Part shown: positions 1 to 9,486 of the stretch, in pieces | Layout: each line of letters opens with the position of its first letter | Numbering within the stretch: position 1 is the first letter of the stretch | Assembly (NCBI RefSeq): GCF_025698965.1 | Contig: NZ_JAILWL010000009.1 | Span: 1 to 35,073 of the forward strand | Source of the DNA: Roseibium sp. | GTDB lineage: Bacteria; Pseudomonadota; Alphaproteobacteria; Rhizobiales; Stappiaceae | DNA length: 35,073 bases | Direction of reading: 5' to 3' | Position numbers and translations under genes: made by a program | The notes under the pieces: generated by a model | Database searches by the model: none | What the model saw: the letters and a program-made list of their open reading frames with translations, nothing else | What the model was told of the DNA's origin: nothing

Positions 1-2288
1 TACTCATTCTCTTAGTGCCCCTTATGGCGCTAGCTCTGATCGGCGAACGTTTCATTGAAATACGCCTATCTCAATTGCGAACGGCGGCCGAAAGTGCAAA
101 GATCATTCACAAAGTTTGGTCGACAGCTAACGATGTAAATCGGTCTGTAGCCATCAAGCCTCAATCAAAACAACTCTGGGAGGGTGCAAGACACCCCGAC
201 TTCCTTTCTGTCGACGAGGCTTCGGCAATCCAGGAGAATTGGGAAATAGTTATCGGTGAAACTACTGCAAGTGAAAAAGCACTGTCACTAGCGCATAAGA
301 TAATTCTGAAACTTGCACGCAAATCACGCCTCGACAGTGCTTATTCTGACTTCAACCCTGAATACTCCTCCATCTTACTTGATCGAATTCCGGAGGTAAG
401 TTATCGGATTGATCTCTTGGTTCGCTTCGGCGAAAATCTTCAAAACAAACCCTCTCTGAATCAAATGGATGAAATGGCCTTCATTGTGAATGCAGGCCAA
501 TTCAAATCCGCAGCCGATAATATTTCCAGGGTCAGTCATTTGCCACTTGGTTCATTTGATGCAACCAGCCTTGCTCATACAGCAAACCTTGGAAATACTT
601 ACAGAAGAATGAGTAATGAGTTTCAGCGCTCAGCTGTCAGCACCATTCGTTCAATTGAAGAGTATAGAGCGGGAGCTCAGGTCGACCTTCTCGAACTCCA
701 GAACATCGAAATACGGTTTGACGACGCTATAAATTCTCTCTGGATAGGCGTGTCAGATATCCTGAATTCCCGCCTAGAAAAAGAGTTAAACAACCTGGAA
801 CTAACCACCAATTCATTCAGAATAGGATTAGCTTTATTTGGAATATCACTAATTCTGGCAGTTTTTTTCCTTCGCAAATCAATTCTTTCACAAGCACAAC
901 AACTCGAAACCGCTTATGAAACGGCGGAGCTCAACAACCATACTCTTGAACAACTAAAACATTCTGCCGAATATCAAGCTCATCATGATCCCTTAACCGG
1001 ACTACCAAACCGACGCTACTTGCAAAAAGAGGTCGATGAACGGCTGGCAGTCGTGCAGTCCTCGGGCGTTGGCATTGCCATTGTTCATATTGATCTTGAT
1101 CACTTCAAACAAATAAATGACACGCTGGGACATGGTGCCGGCGATTACGTGTTGCAACACGTTTCAACATTGCTTCGCAAATCTACCAGAAAGTCTGATT
1201 TTATTTCTCGTGTCGGCGGCGATGAGTTTGTCATACTCGTCAATTCAAAGGGAGAGAAAAAACCGCTCGTAAGCCTATCCAACCGGATTATCGATGAACT
1301 CTCCAAACCAATCTTCTTTGAAGGCGATATCTGTCAATTTGGGGCAAGTATAGGAATTGAAATTCGAGCAGCCAATGACGATCAAGGAGTGTCTGTCGAC
1401 GCATCACGTCTACTGACCAATGCGGATATCGCACTTTACCAGGCAAAAGAGAAAGGCCGAGGGCGATACCAGTTTTTTAGCGACGAATTGCGCACGTCGA
1501 TGGAACATCGCAAAGTTCTTGCTGACGAGCTTATGGCCGCCATTCGAGACGAACAGATTTATCCCGTTTACCAACCACAAATAAATGCGAGGACTGGAGC
1601 AATAGTGGGTGTCGAGGCATTGGCTCGATGGCGGCGTCCCAATGGTGAAATTCTTTCACCCGGAGTATTCTTTCCGATCGCTGATCGCATGGGCGTTACC
1701 GCGAAAATCGATTCCTTGATCCTCGAAAAAGCTCTCACCGACTTCGCGACGTGGGATCAGTCAGGTTTCAAACTGCCTAATCTTTCAACAAATGTATCGT
1801 CTCAACGTTTGTCGGAAGTCGGATTGATCACTTCGATAAAGTCCTTGGCTGTGCCAGTCGAGCGTATGTCCTTTGAACTTTTGGAGAGCATTCTTTTCGA
1901 CAATATGGATGACACGATGCGGCACAATCTTGACGCGCTTGAAGAGCTGGGGATTGCCATCGAAATTGATGATTTTGGTACCGGTCACTCTTCCCTGATG
2001 AGCCTTCAGTCTCTTTCTCCAAGCCGTTTGAAAATCGCTCGAGATTTGACGGTTAAGCTAACGACTTCCAAAGCGCATCAAAAGATGGTCGCCTGCATCA
2101 TAGATATTGCTGACAATTTTGGGATCAGCGTAATTGCCGAAGGCATAGAAAGTGAAGACCAGAGAGATATCCTGCTAGAGCTTGGATGTGAAAATCAACA
2201 AGGGTATTTGTTCTCTGCTCCGCTCCCGGCCGAGGAACTATCAGAGTTTTGGTTTGGGAAGAAGGCAGCTACCGGAATCCGAAACTAA
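1..2288 (+). CDS. Membrane-bound GGDEF-EAL c-di-GMP protein (5' end cut by window)
   Basis: Predicted inner-membrane protein that could make and/or degrade cyclic di-GMP. The frame is open to the first base and reads hydrophobic residues before the GTG at 15, so the first membrane helix and real start lie outside the window. Numbering from that GTG: sensor region about 20-265 with no family I recognise, second membrane helix about 268-288, GGDEF domain about 320-490, EAL domain about 510-745. GGDEF is intact at 401-405 and an RxxD inhibitory site (RKSD, 392-395) precedes it by five residues, as in product-inhibited diguanylate cyclases. The EAL domain keeps EAL (534-536), the Asn of TNVSS, ELLES, DDFGTG (652-657), the Lys of LKIA, AEGIE and QQGY. 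The usual Asp of the LKID motif is Ala. Both domains could be active, but which one dominates cannot be read from sequence. It converges on the chemotaxis gene. Confidence 0.93.
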   Translation, partial: LILLVPLMALALIGERFIEIRLSQLRTAAESAKIIHKVWSTANDVNRSVAIKPQSKQLWEGARHPDFLSVDEASAIQENWEIVIGETTASEKALSLAHKIILKLARKSRLDSAYSDFNPEYSSILLDRIPEVSYRIDLLVRFGENLQNKPSLNQMDEMAFIVNAGQFKSAADNISRVSHLPLGSFDATSLAHTANLGNTYRRMSNEFQRSAVSTIRSIEEYRAGAQVDLLELQNIEIRFDDAINSLWIGVSDILNSRLEKELNNLELTTNSFRIGLALFGISLILAVFFLRKSILSQAQQLETAYETAELNNHTLEQLKHSAEYQAHHDPLTGLPNRRYLQKEVDERLAVVQSSGVGIAIVHIDLDHFKQINDTLGHGAGDYVLQHVSTLLRKSTRKSDFISRVGGDEFVILVNSKGEKKPLVSLSNRIIDELSKPIFFEGDICQFGASIGIEIRAANDDQGVSVDASRLLTNADIALYQAKEKGRGRYQFFSDELRTSMEHRKVLADELMAAIRDEQIYPVYQPQINARTGAIVGVEALARWRRPNGEILSPGVFFPIADRMGVTAKIDSLILEKALTDFATWDQSGFKLPNLSTNVSSQRLSEVGLITSIKSLAVPVERMSFELLESILFDNMDDTMRHNLDALEELGIAIEIDDFGTGHSSLMSLQSLSPSRLKIARDLTVKLTTSKAHQKMVACIIDIADNFGISVIAEGIESEDQRDILLELGCENQQGYLFSAPLPAEELSEFWFGKKAATGIRN

Positions 2289-2411
2289 GAACGGCCTGAA
2301 CGGATTTGGAAAGTTCTAAATGCTATTCCTAATGGACTTGCCTTCCTGAGTTGTCATTCGCCGTCACTGCACATCCATCTTTGTGCGACTGGGTGATAAC
2401 TTCTGAACTTC

Positions 2412-4457
2412 TTAACCCAATCGAATTTCCCTTGCAAAACCATCGACGCGACCCCGTAGAGTGTCGGCATTGTGTTTCAACATTTCCGATGCCTCGAGCA
2501 ACGTTTCGGCATTCTCAAGAGACGTTTCCGTCGCTGTCGTTACAGAGCTGATTGCGTTGCTCGCATTCCGGGTTTCATTCAAGGTGATACTAATAGAATG
2601 AGCAATTTCTTCGGCCGCTGCATTTTGCTGGTCAACAGAGGTGGCGATCTGAGATGCAACCGCAGCGATCTCCTCAATTGTGTCTCCGATCGAGACCGTC
2701 GAAGTTGTCATCCGGTCTGTCGCCTCCTGGATAGTTTCTATCTGAGCGGAGATCTCCTTTGTTGACCTTTGGGTTTGCTCAGCAAGTGATTTCACTTCTG
2801 CAGCAACAACAGCAAAACCACGTCCGGCGTCTCCTGCACGGGTAGCTTCTATTGTCGCATTGAGGGCGAGTAAATTGGTTTGCTCTGCAACCTCTCGTAT
2901 GAGTTCGACTATTGTACCTATTTCTTGCGCGTTTTCTGCCAGGTTCTTCGCTTCGCGTTGCGTTTCATCAACTTCCGACACTGCACGCATGGCAATGATC
3001 GTGGCATTGCCGGCCTGCTGGCCTATTTCAGATATGGACTGTGACAATTGCTCCGATGCCGATGCAATTGACTCGACATTTTCCGAGGCGCGGACCGCCG
3101 ACTGGTCAACACCTGCAGCTTGTTGCCTCGCATTACTGATTTGCTGATTCACTGAGACAGATTCTTCGGCAATCGAAATCGCTGAACAGCCGACATCCTC
3201 GGCTATTCGCGTAATTGAGGACTCAAACCGAAGTGCCAAGTCTTCGAGTGTCGCGGCTCTTTCCTCAACAGACCGTGCATCGCGAAGTTCTTTTTCTTCT
3301 GCGAGCAACGCTACTTTCTTGGCATTGTCGCGGAAGACTTCAAGAGCCTGGGCCATGATTCCAAATTCATCACCTCTCCCGGTATGAGGAATATGGGTTT
3401 CCTCATGTCCATCAGCCAATGAGGCCATTGCGGATGAAATAGCTCTAAACGCTCGCGAAAGATTACGAGAAAGCGCTATAACAATAGCAATGACAATGAG
3501 CAGGGTGCAAAGGACACCAACAGTGATCAGATTTTGAACTGACCGAACATGGGCCTGACTCCATGACGTATCCTGAGCTACGGAGGCCTGAATTGCTTCT
3601 GCCGCTGCAGCAACTGCGTTCGTTAAGTCTGGTGTATGCACTTGAACCATGCTCGCACTCAGTTCCTGGCTGTTAAGCCCCAAAGAAACGATTGCCTTGA
3701 GTTTATTTTCGGCATGGCGTGAAGCGTCAAAAAGAGCTTTGGCTTCGATCTTTCCGTCACGTCTAAACGTTGCCCTGGCTATCCTAACTTTCTCACGAAG
3801 ATCGCGAGCACTTGCTTTGAAAGCGCCGGCAGTCTCAGCTGTTGGGTTTCGTAGAAAGTCCAATTCTGCCAATTCGAACCGAAGCAGTTGGCGTTCAATT
3901 TCGCCAACAATTGCAATTATCTCCTGATTTCCGGTATCGAACGCAATGACATTCAAGGCAGCCAGTGGTCTGTTCAACCCGGCCATGACCTTTTCATCGA
4001 ACTCGATGGTTGCCGCGTTGAGAGATCTAATTTCCTGAAGCATAGCCGCATAGGCTTTTTCGATGTGCTCGACATCGGTCGGAGTAACGACTATCAGCTG
4101 TTCAGCTTCCGCGTTGTTCTCACCGGCATGAGTCTGACTAGCAGAAGACTTAACTGCTGAAAGGCTGTTTAGTTCTGCGAGCAACGACTTAATTTGAGCC
4201 ACCTTGTCAGCAAAATCTCTGTCGATGTTTTCATCCGACACAGATTGGCTCGAAATAATGACGCCCTGTAAGTGTTGGACGGCAGTATCAAGTTGAGACT
4301 TTAACTCCGCCGCCTGTGCTTCTTTGCGCAAAGCACCCGTTAGTGCTTCCTGTTCGATAGCTATGACCCGACCGCCAGCAAACGCTATGAGGCCCGGCAA
4401 TAGAGCGAGACAACATACAAAGACAAGCTTTGTTGAGACGGATCTCAGCATCGTCAA
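2412..4457 (-). CDS. Methyl-accepting chemotaxis protein
   Basis: Transmembrane chemoreceptor of 681 residues that would signal to a CheA/CheW complex. Order: membrane helix 1 (about 8-28), a long mostly helical periplasmic region (about 30-305), membrane helix 2 (about 308-330), a HAMP segment with the motif GRGDEFG, and a cytoplasmic coiled-coil signalling domain. The invariant hairpin tip ([18 protein letters not shown], about 512-530, then [12 protein letters not shown]) is perfectly preserved. The C-terminus ends in REIRLG with no NWETF-type CheR/CheB tether. It starts 11 bases after the stop of the YceI-like gene on the same strand, so the two are probably co-transcribed. The ligand is unknown. 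No che genes lie nearby, so the signalling partners must be elsewhere in the genome. Confidence 0.95.
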   Translation of the reverse strand: MTMLRSVSTKLVFVCCLALLPGLIAFAGGRVIAIEQEALTGALRKEAQAAELKSQLDTAVQHLQGVIISSQSVSDENIDRDFADKVAQIKSLLAELNSLSAVKSSASQTHAGENNAEAEQLIVVTPTDVEHIEKAYAAMLQEIRSLNAATIEFDEKVMAGLNRPLAALNVIAFDTGNQEIIAIVGEIERQLLRFELAELDFLRNPTAETAGAFKASARDLREKVRIARATFRRDGKIEAKALFDASRHAENKLKAIVSLGLNSQELSASMVQVHTPDLTNAVAAAAEAIQASVAQDTSWSQAHVRSVQNLITVGVLCTLLIVIAIVIALSRNLSRAFRAISSAMASLADGHEETHIPHTGRGDEFGIMAQALEVFRDNAKKVALLAEEKELRDARSVEERAATLEDLALRFESSITRIAEDVGCSAISIAEESVSVNQQISNARQQAAGVDQSAVRASENVESIASASEQLSQSISEIGQQAGNATIIAMRAVSEVDETQREAKNLAENAQEIGTIVELIREVAEQTNLLALNATIEATRAGDAGRGFAVVAAEVKSLAEQTQRSTKEISAQIETIQEATDRMTTSTVSIGDTIEEIAAVASQIATSVDQQNAAAEEIAHSISITLNETRNASNAISSVTTATETSLENAETLLEASEMLKHNADTLRGRVDGFAREIRLG

Positions 4458-4468
4458 ATGCTCCAGAA

Positions 4469-5062
4469 TTATTGGGTGCGAACAAGTGAAATCACGAAGT
4501 TCACCGGAACCGAGTAAGAGATACTCGGAAGTTTGGCAAGTTCACGTAACTTATCGATGCCTTCAGTCAGTCCGAAGTCTGCACCGTTAATTATGGCCGG
4601 CCCGAGCGAACTCACAACAACTCGGTTCTCATTAACTCGAGTGACCAAGACATCAAAGTCAACAAAACCTTCGGTCCCCACGACTACGAGGTCCCCGTTA
4701 ATGTATCCGACCATACTTTCGCCAATCGAAAGGCTCTCATATTCGGTGACGTCTATCTCGGCCGTGAAGGTCGCGACTGGAAAGTTTATAACATCGAACA
4801 AATGTTCGCGAAGCCTCCCGTCGCGAACTTCAATTCCAGATTGGACAGACCCCATATCCAACGCAACGCGCAAAAACCCCTCTGCAGAAAGCCCGCCGAA
4901 AACGTCTGGAATCATGTGCGTTTCAGCAACATGCTCCTTTTTCGTAGTTACATAAAAAAGTGCCGTGTCTTCGGCATCAATCTGCCACGTCCCAAACGAT
5001 GCCTCGGCAAAAACCGGACTTGCGTAGATTGCAATAAGAGCCACTAAAATACTGCGCATCAT
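4469..5062 (-). CDS. YceI-family periplasmic protein
   Basis: Secreted 197-residue protein of the YceI family, a lipocalin-like beta-barrel that in characterised members binds isoprenoid or other amphipathic lipids. It has a signal peptide (residues 1-19, ending SPVFA before EASFG). The family pattern is visible: [15 protein letters not shown] near the start, a basic-His element [11 protein letters not shown] followed by ATF, and a closing beta region ending [11 protein letters not shown]. The start has a good ribosome site (GAGAGGAAAGCTC before ATG). Being first in a two-gene unit with a chemoreceptor suggests, by inference only, that it could present a ligand to that receptor or share its regulation. 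Otherwise it is a typical family member in length and composition. Confidence 0.85.
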   Translation of the reverse strand: MMRSILVALIAIYASPVFAEASFGTWQIDAEDTALFYVTTKKEHVAETHMIPDVFGGLSAEGFLRVALDMGSVQSGIEVRDGRLREHLFDVINFPVATFTAEIDVTEYESLSIGESMVGYINGDLVVVGTEGFVDFDVLVTRVNENRVVVSSLGPAIINGADFGLTEGIDKLRELAKLPSISYSVPVNFVISLVRTQ

Positions 5063-5314
5063 GAGCTTTCCTCTCGATCGAAAATTTCAAGCTACGCAAT
5101 TATCAGTAATACGTTTACATTTACTTATCATGATCAATTTACTGCTTCCAGTTTTTAAAATAGACCTTAGACATTGCTTTATTTATCTCTATTTTACTTG
5201 CTCAAATGTCTCAAAATGAAAATTCAATTCAAAATATCAATCAACGATAGTTTGGCTGATTTCTCATCGATTAAAAGTTACTCGACAACCTGACCTACCT
5301 TGCTCTTTACCGCA

Positions 5315-5779
5315 TTATGAAGAGTGGGAATCTACGCTGTCATGTATAGGCAAATCAGACGGGCAAGAATCGTCTTGCTTTTTTTCCGCGCAGGCTATCC
5401 AGGTATTAAATTGCGGAAGTTCTCTTTCTATTTGATCAAGAATTTTTTGAAAGATAGAGGCCAGCTCAATTGCATTCTTTTGATATTCCTTCATTAATTT
5501 GAGTGGAACGAAAGACTTTAGGAGGGCGGAATCACTATTTTGAAGATATGCAACGTTGGCGAGAAGATTTTCAAAATCATAAGAACCGCTAATTGCTTCG
5601 GCAAATTCCTGTACGGTCGCCGAGATAGTCACATTCTTCCCTTCACCGTATGGATCTACGTTCATGCAAAAAGTTACTTGATCATCAATCAGGTTCGATA
5701 TCACAAGCGTGCGTAATTTTCCTTTTACGACCTGTTGATCAACTTCATTCTCGGACTTGTCGTATGTAAGTATAGCCAC
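5315..5779 (-). CDS. Hypothetical protein, 154 aa
   Basis: No family recognised. The open frame extends to a TTG at 5794, but a strong ribosome site (GGAGG, about 5789-5793) overlaps that TTG and lies 8 bases before the GTG at 5779, so the GTG is chosen. The protein begins VAILTYDKSENEV and is soluble, mildly acidic and mixed alpha/beta, with no signal peptide or membrane helix. The first half looks beta-rich (a segment LRTLVISNLIDDQVTF) and the second half is mainly helical (about 80-130). Two Cys (WIACAEK and DDSCPSD) lie near the Ser/Asp-rich C-terminus, which is probably disordered. It stands alone between AT-rich gaps. Its base composition is more AT-rich than the sugar operon, consistent with acquired DNA. 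Confident as a gene because of the ribosome site, not as to function. Confidence 0.6.
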   Translation of the reverse strand: MAILTYDKSENEVDQQVVKGKLRTLVISNLIDDQVTFCMNVDPYGEGKNVTISATVQEFAEAISGSYDFENLLANVAYLQNSDSALLKSFVPLKLMKEYQKNAIELASIFQKILDQIERELPQFNTWIACAEKKQDDSCPSDLPIHDSVDSHSS

Positions 5780-6499
5780 GATTACCCCCTCCAATTTAAC
5801 AAGAAAGTGGATTAAGATCTTGACGTCATGAAATATTTTAAAAAATTATCAAGACAATTAAACTTCAACATTCCAAAGATTACTAGAATTACCTCTAGAT
5901 GAGATTAGAATTCCAACTTCTTTTTGTTAAAACCTAAGTCTGAGCATTGAACTGGACTAGTTTTCATCATATTGGCGACTATTCTCAATTTTGCTTCACC
6001 ATAATAATCAGGCGAAGCGTAAGGAGTGCCCGGCAATTTCTTCATGACCGAAAGCCTGATGCCAGAAACAGCGATCAAATATTATTTAGTCTTTATTTTT
6101 AAGAGTTCCATGCACAATTAAATCAATTAAACTTGTCCATAAATATTAATTACTGAAACCGGTAACGTATATTTTACATTACATCAAACTTACTTGATAA
6201 AATGATGCTCCTTCAACCTGACTGAGTTTGGCAATAAAGGTGTTGATTGCATAGCGGTAAGATCATGACCGTTGTAAATCTCACCTGCTCAGTTGACGAA
6301 TACATGTCCTTCGGACTCACGCCGTTCATAGAAGTTCTACCGGTTACATAACCATCTGAGTTCAAGTCTTCAGGAATTGACTCTCGGAATCTTCGATGAT
6401 GAGATCCTGATAGCTTTGTCCAGGCTATGACGAACACGCGAGTCGCGCCGGAGCCCGGATAGTTTCAATCCGCTACAATCAAGTTTGCTCCGCCTGATG
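5780..6499. other. AT-rich gap without a convincing gene
   Basis: About 700 bases of markedly AT-rich DNA. Only short open frames occur (for example 6213-6437, minus), without a ribosome site or a recognisable product. No tandem repeats, tRNA or strong palindromes were seen. The terminator at 6500-6530 forms its right border. It may hold the promoter of the 154-residue gene and degraded sequence. Confidence 0.5.
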
Positions 6500-6530
6500 A
6501 AAAACCCCATCGGGGGCAGTTCCGATGGGG
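6500..6530 (-). terminator. Rho-independent terminator of the lipoprotein/Cys-His operon
   Basis: On the minus strand a perfect 9-bp stem (CCCCATCGG with CCGATGGGG) and an 8-base loop are followed directly by five T. It lies 85 bases past the stop of the last minus-strand gene (6616), so it should end the transcript of the three-gene run 7862-6616. Confidence 0.85.
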
Positions 6531-6615
6531 TCAATCGATCAACGTTCAAGATTTCCGGGTTGAAGCCTTCAATTGCCGATCGAGTTGCGAACGGTAGTGT
6601 TTCGGCCCAATGACG

Positions 6616-6978
6616 TCAATGCCTGTGGAATTCACACAGTCCGCCATCTCTTAACGCCCACTCTTTCGGCCCACACTGCACGCCCAGAACCGGTCTCTTG
6701 CAAGGCCGGTCGGTGCCGATTCTGGCACTGCATCTTGGATAGCCATCGGTCTCAAGCCAATCATAGTACTGTTCCAGTGTGACGCCGAAATAAGAGGCGA
6801 CGAACAGGGGGGCATGATCCAGGAAGCGTGGAATATCGTCAGGTCTGATATGGATTTCGGTCTGGAACCCCGCGGCATAGAATTCAATCTTGAAGGTGAT
6901 GCCAAACATCGCCAGGCGCTGGATCGTTTCCATGCAAAGTGGCATTTCCCGGATCGGCTGATCCTCGTTTTCCAACAT
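6616..6978 (-). CDS. Small protein with C-terminal Cys/His knuckle, paralogue 2
   Basis: A 120-residue protein of unknown function, second of two tandem paralogues. The open frame runs further upstream, but homology to its neighbour begins at the ATG at 6978, which has an upstream purine-rich site (GGGGAGAGAAATT). Shared blocks with the neighbour: PLCMETIQRLAMFGI near the start, a PDDI..FLDH acidic segment, ASYFGVTLEQYYDWL in the middle, and a C-terminal block with C-x7-C and GGLCEFH. That spacing of Cys, Cys and C-x2-H resembles zinc knuckles in many small plasmid- and phage-borne proteins, so metal binding is likely but unproven. It follows the first paralogue by 22 bases and is the last gene before the terminator. 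The block around YFGVT could be a protein or nucleic-acid interaction helix. No enzymatic motif is visible. Confidence 0.75.
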   Translation of the reverse strand: MLENEDQPIREMPLCMETIQRLAMFGITFKIEFYAAGFQTEIHIRPDDIPRFLDHAPLFVASYFGVTLEQYYDWLETDGYPRCSARIGTDRPCKRPVLGVQCGPKEWALRDGGLCEFHRH

Positions 6979-7000
6979 AATTTCTCTCCCCTGTTGCTGA

Positions 7001-7408
7001 TCAGCGCGATTTTCTGATCCTGTTGAGCACCCTGGTTTCATGGCTCCGGCACAATCCGCCGTCGCTAGCCAGCCATTCGTCGATGCCGATCTGGTAGCGG
7101 CCTCCTGCCGGTTTCCTGCAAGGTTTGCCGGACCTGGTTTCGCTGCTACACCGTGGATTTCCTCCGGTTGCGATCCAGTCCAGATACTGTTGGCGCGTGA
7201 CGCCGAAATAGCCGGCCGCAAACCCTGTCTTGTCCTCCAGGAGCCGGTTTAGGTCCTCCGGACCGAAATGGACGTTTTCGCATCCAAGCGGGGTCGTGAG
7301 CTCGGCCATGAAGGCAATGCCGGCATCCGTCAGGCGCCGGATTGTTTCGGCGCAAAGTGGCGGTTCTTCAAAATTTGCTTCTATGGCCTTTAGCGCTGTA
7401 GCTCCCAT
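7001..7408 (-). CDS. Small protein with C-terminal Cys/His knuckle, paralogue 1
   Basis: A 135-residue protein of unknown function. The frame is open far upstream, but the ATG at 7408 is preceded by an excellent site (GGAGG, 7 bases before ATG) and by the stop of the lipoprotein 13 bases away, so it is taken as the start. Blocks shared with the next gene: PPLCAETIRRLTDAGIAF, a PEDLNRLLED acidic segment, AGYFGVTRQQYLDWI, and a C-terminal CSSETRSGKPCRKP...GGLCRSHE knuckle (C-x7-C, then C-x2-H). About 45 percent of aligned residues appear identical by eye. The protein ends in a basic tail (RVLNRIRKSR) that paralogue 2 lacks. The tandem pair probably arose by duplication and may form a heterodimer (inference). 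The C-terminal part suggests zinc binding. Confidence 0.8.
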   Translation of the reverse strand: MGATALKAIEANFEEPPLCAETIRRLTDAGIAFMAELTTPLGCENVHFGPEDLNRLLEDKTGFAAGYFGVTRQQYLDWIATGGNPRCSSETRSGKPCRKPAGGRYQIGIDEWLASDGGLCRSHETRVLNRIRKSR

Positions 7409-7421
7409 GATTTCGCCTCCG

Positions 7422-7862
7422 TCAGCCCAGCTCGTTGAGTTTTTTCTTAAGGCGCCGGCCATCGGATATTTGCAGGAGATTGAACTTGTCCTTGTCGGTG
7501 CCATACGGATTGAGCAGCATCCCGTTGTCGGCCGTGACACGGGTTTTGCCGCCTTCCGAGCGAAACGTGAGTTCGACCTGAGCAAGAGGCCTTCCCTTGG
7601 TCCGGTGCTTGAGCGAATTGTTGTCGTTGACGTTGGCCGGAAGGTATTTCGACAAAAGTATGCGCGTGGGTGTTTCCTGAGTGACCTTGAATCCGAGTGC
7701 AGGCCTCGTGAAAATGGCTTTTTCGGCAGCCTTCGCCTGGGGCTTCGATCTGGGTGTGACAACGGTCGGTTTGTTGTCGGGCGAGTATATGGATACGCCG
7801 TCGGTTGTCCGGCATGCAGTGAGCATCAGGGCGGACAGGGCCGCAAGAATGAACTTTCTCAT
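7422..7862 (-). CDS. Putative lipoprotein
   Basis: A 146-residue predicted lipoprotein with an N-terminal hydrophobic signal and lipobox (ALMLTAC, Cys at residue 17), so it is probably lipid-anchored to the envelope. A short Pro/Lys-rich linker (about 30-48) leads to a compact domain of about 95 residues, GFKVTQETPTRILLSKYL to LKKKLNELG, with alternating hydrophobic residues that look beta-rich. I recognise no family. It is the first gene of a three-gene unit with the two Cys/His paralogues (13 and 22 bases spacing). The repC stop is about 160 bases upstream, so the unit may be transcribed together with repC. A weak ribosome site (GAGGA) precedes the ATG. The pairing of a lipoprotein with apparently cytoplasmic zinc-knuckle proteins is unusual. 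Confidence 0.75.
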   Translation of the reverse strand: MRKFILAALSALMLTACRTTDGVSIYSPDNKPTVVTPRSKPQAKAAEKAIFTRPALGFKVTQETPTRILLSKYLPANVNDNNSLKHRTKGRPLAQVELTFRSEGGKTRVTADNGMLLNPYGTDKDKFNLLQISDGRRLKKKLNELG

Positions 7863-8020
7863 GAACGAAAATCCTCATTTGAACAATCTTGTTTTCACTT
7901 TCGGCGACGCCGGACCAGAGGAGCGCTCTGTCCAGGTCGGCCGGCTTGCCGGACGCGGGCAATAGGCAACCTTGGCGGAGCGCGGGGGCCTGCCCTCTGC
8001 CTCAAGGATCAGCCCGACCA

Positions 8021-9388
8021 TCAGGTCAGTCCGCCTGGCTTTTCGGAGTTGTCGCATTTGATGAGTCCGAAGATGCTTTTGTGAAGGTGCAGTTTTCCAT
8101 TTCTGGCGCGGTCGAGCAGTCCGCGGACGAAACCGCCCGGGTTGTTGAACGGTTTTTGCGGATCGGAGATGTGGCGTTCGGTGATGACAATGCAGACGGC
8201 GGCCGCGGTAGAACCGATCTCCGTGCGCAAATCGTGCCAAGGGAGCTTACTGACACCGAGGAATGCGGCCGCCTGCGCAGCGGCCCTGTCGAGGACAGCC
8301 CAATTGACGCCGCCCTGCTCGGCTTCTTCGTAAATCATCTGCCGCATCAACAGACTGGAAACGTCAAGCACCTGATCGAGGCGTATGTGTTCGATCCCGG
8401 TGCTGCCCCCTCCCGCGGCGTGCGGCCTCGCCTCTGCACCGGGCGGGCTGTCCGGGTTGCTCGTGCACCTGCTCTTCTCTTTTTCAATGCCGCCCGCGAT
8501 AGCGGGCTCTGCTTCAAGAGTAATTTCATCGCGATCAGGTGATGTCCGCTTTTGGGGCGAAGCCCCATAACAGTTCCCGTAGTGAAATAAGGTTGTATTA
8601 TTGGTATTATGGTGCCGGAAATTTTCTTCCGTCTGGTCGGAGGTTTTTTCCTGCGAATACGGCTTCAATTCTGCTTTCAGTGCGATGCACAGATCCTCCA
8701 ATTTCATTGCAAGTGCACAGAATTCAATTGAGGTCCACTTGGTGGGAAACGTCTTGGGTAGGCTCTCAACGAGACCGGATGCTTCCGCAACGACTTTCGT
8801 CCGGATGCTCAGGGCTCGCGCTTTGCGCAGCCCGTCTTTCAAGACTCGGCGCCAGGCTTTAACGGCTTTGATCTGTGTGCCTCTGAGGACGAGTTCCTGC
8901 CTGTCCGCCTCTACCATCTTCACGATCTCTTCGTATCGTTCGATCAGCGGCGACAGGTCAGCACCGTAAGCATACCTCAAAGAGCCGTCCTTATACCGCT
9001 GTTCGTAGCGGCGCCGATTGCCGGAATCGTGCCGGGTCAAAAGTCCAAGGGCAGCAAGATCGCGTTCGTAGGTGTTGATCTGCCGGGCATCGACGTCGAA
9101 GAACGCCACTGCCGAAGCGACCGGGCTAAACACAATCGGACAGGATCCAGGACGCCAGTCCTGGTCCTCGGTGCGGCCGACCAGATATTCCAGATACTGG
9201 GTAAGGGCCGATGTCAGGCCAAGCGACTTTCGAGCGGCCTTGAAACTCTTGACAACATCCCATTTGGATTTCCCGTCCGGCAATCTCCGGGACGGGACAA
9301 AGTCCGGTCTGTCGTAAAAATCCCGGCCTTGTAGGCGGAGAGCGGCGGCCAGCCGCTCCGGCAATTCAGGGTATTCCAGATTGTTCAA
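8021..9388 (-). CDS. repC: RepC-type plasmid replication initiator
   Basis: Replication initiator of the RepC family found on large alphaproteobacterial plasmids. The frame is open from a TTG at 9448 (475 residues). The TTG at 9388 is preferred because AAGGAG lies six bases before it (455 residues). An N-terminal winged-helix region of about 200 residues carries the RepC pattern (SPVASAVAFFDVDARQINTY, RRYEQRYKDGSLRYAYG, then ADLSPL). A low-complexity linker of about 90 residues follows. The C-terminal domain ends with the family signature NPGGFVRGLLDRARNGKL. In repABC plasmids the origin lies in the AT-rich middle of repC, and here the linker region around 8570-8620 is the AT-rich part of the gene. 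No repA or repB is adjacent, so this is either a repC-only replicon or a cassette that lost its partition genes. It extends about 30 residues beyond usual RepC length, mostly in the linker. Confidence 0.85.
   Translation of the reverse strand: MNNLEYPELPERLAAALRLQGRDFYDRPDFVPSRRLPDGKSKWDVVKSFKAARKSLGLTSALTQYLEYLVGRTEDQDWRPGSCPIVFSPVASAVAFFDVDARQINTYERDLAALGLLTRHDSGNRRRYEQRYKDGSLRYAYGADLSPLIERYEEIVKMVEADRQELVLRGTQIKAVKAWRRVLKDGLRKARALSIRTKVVAEASGLVESLPKTFPTKWTSIEFCALAMKLEDLCIALKAELKPYSQEKTSDQTEENFRHHNTNNTTLFHYGNCYGASPQKRTSPDRDEITLEAEPAIAGGIEKEKSRCTSNPDSPPGAEARPHAAGGGSTGIEHIRLDQVLDVSSLLMRQMIYEEAEQGGVNWAVLDRAAAQAAAFLGVSKLPWHDLRTEIGSTAAAVCIVITERHISDPQKPFNNPGGFVRGLLDRARNGKLHLHKSIFGLIKCDNSEKPGGLT
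8565..8660. other. Candidate plasmid replication origin inside repC
   Basis: The AT-rich stretch within the linker-coding part of repC (for example GTATTATTGGTATTATGG near 8595-8612) stands out from the GC-rich gene around it. In characterised repABC replicons oriV lies at this relative position. This is placed by analogy. No iterons were found. Confidence 0.35.
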
Positions 9389-9486
9389 ATACGGCTCCTT
9401 GCCCCCAAAACCTGCGGTTGCCAGCAGACAATAGAAAGCCGTTCGCAAAAATCTGCGTTCGAGCTTGCCAAATTGTCGGGAGCACT

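Noticed and set aside
5063-5314. Possible small RNA or promoter in the AT-rich gap upstream of the YceI gene
   Set aside because: No -35/-10 pair or hairpin with T-run stood out from the AT-rich background.
7230-8084. Long plus-strand open frame of 284 codons
   Set aside because: It is antisense to the Cys/His paralogue 1 and the lipoprotein, which have ribosome sites and homology to each other. The frame is a shadow of their GC-rich codons.
8587-8620. AT-rich words resembling iterons in repC
   Set aside because: Only two partial copies of a TATTATTGGTATTATGG-type word, not true direct repeats. Kept only as a candidate origin by position.
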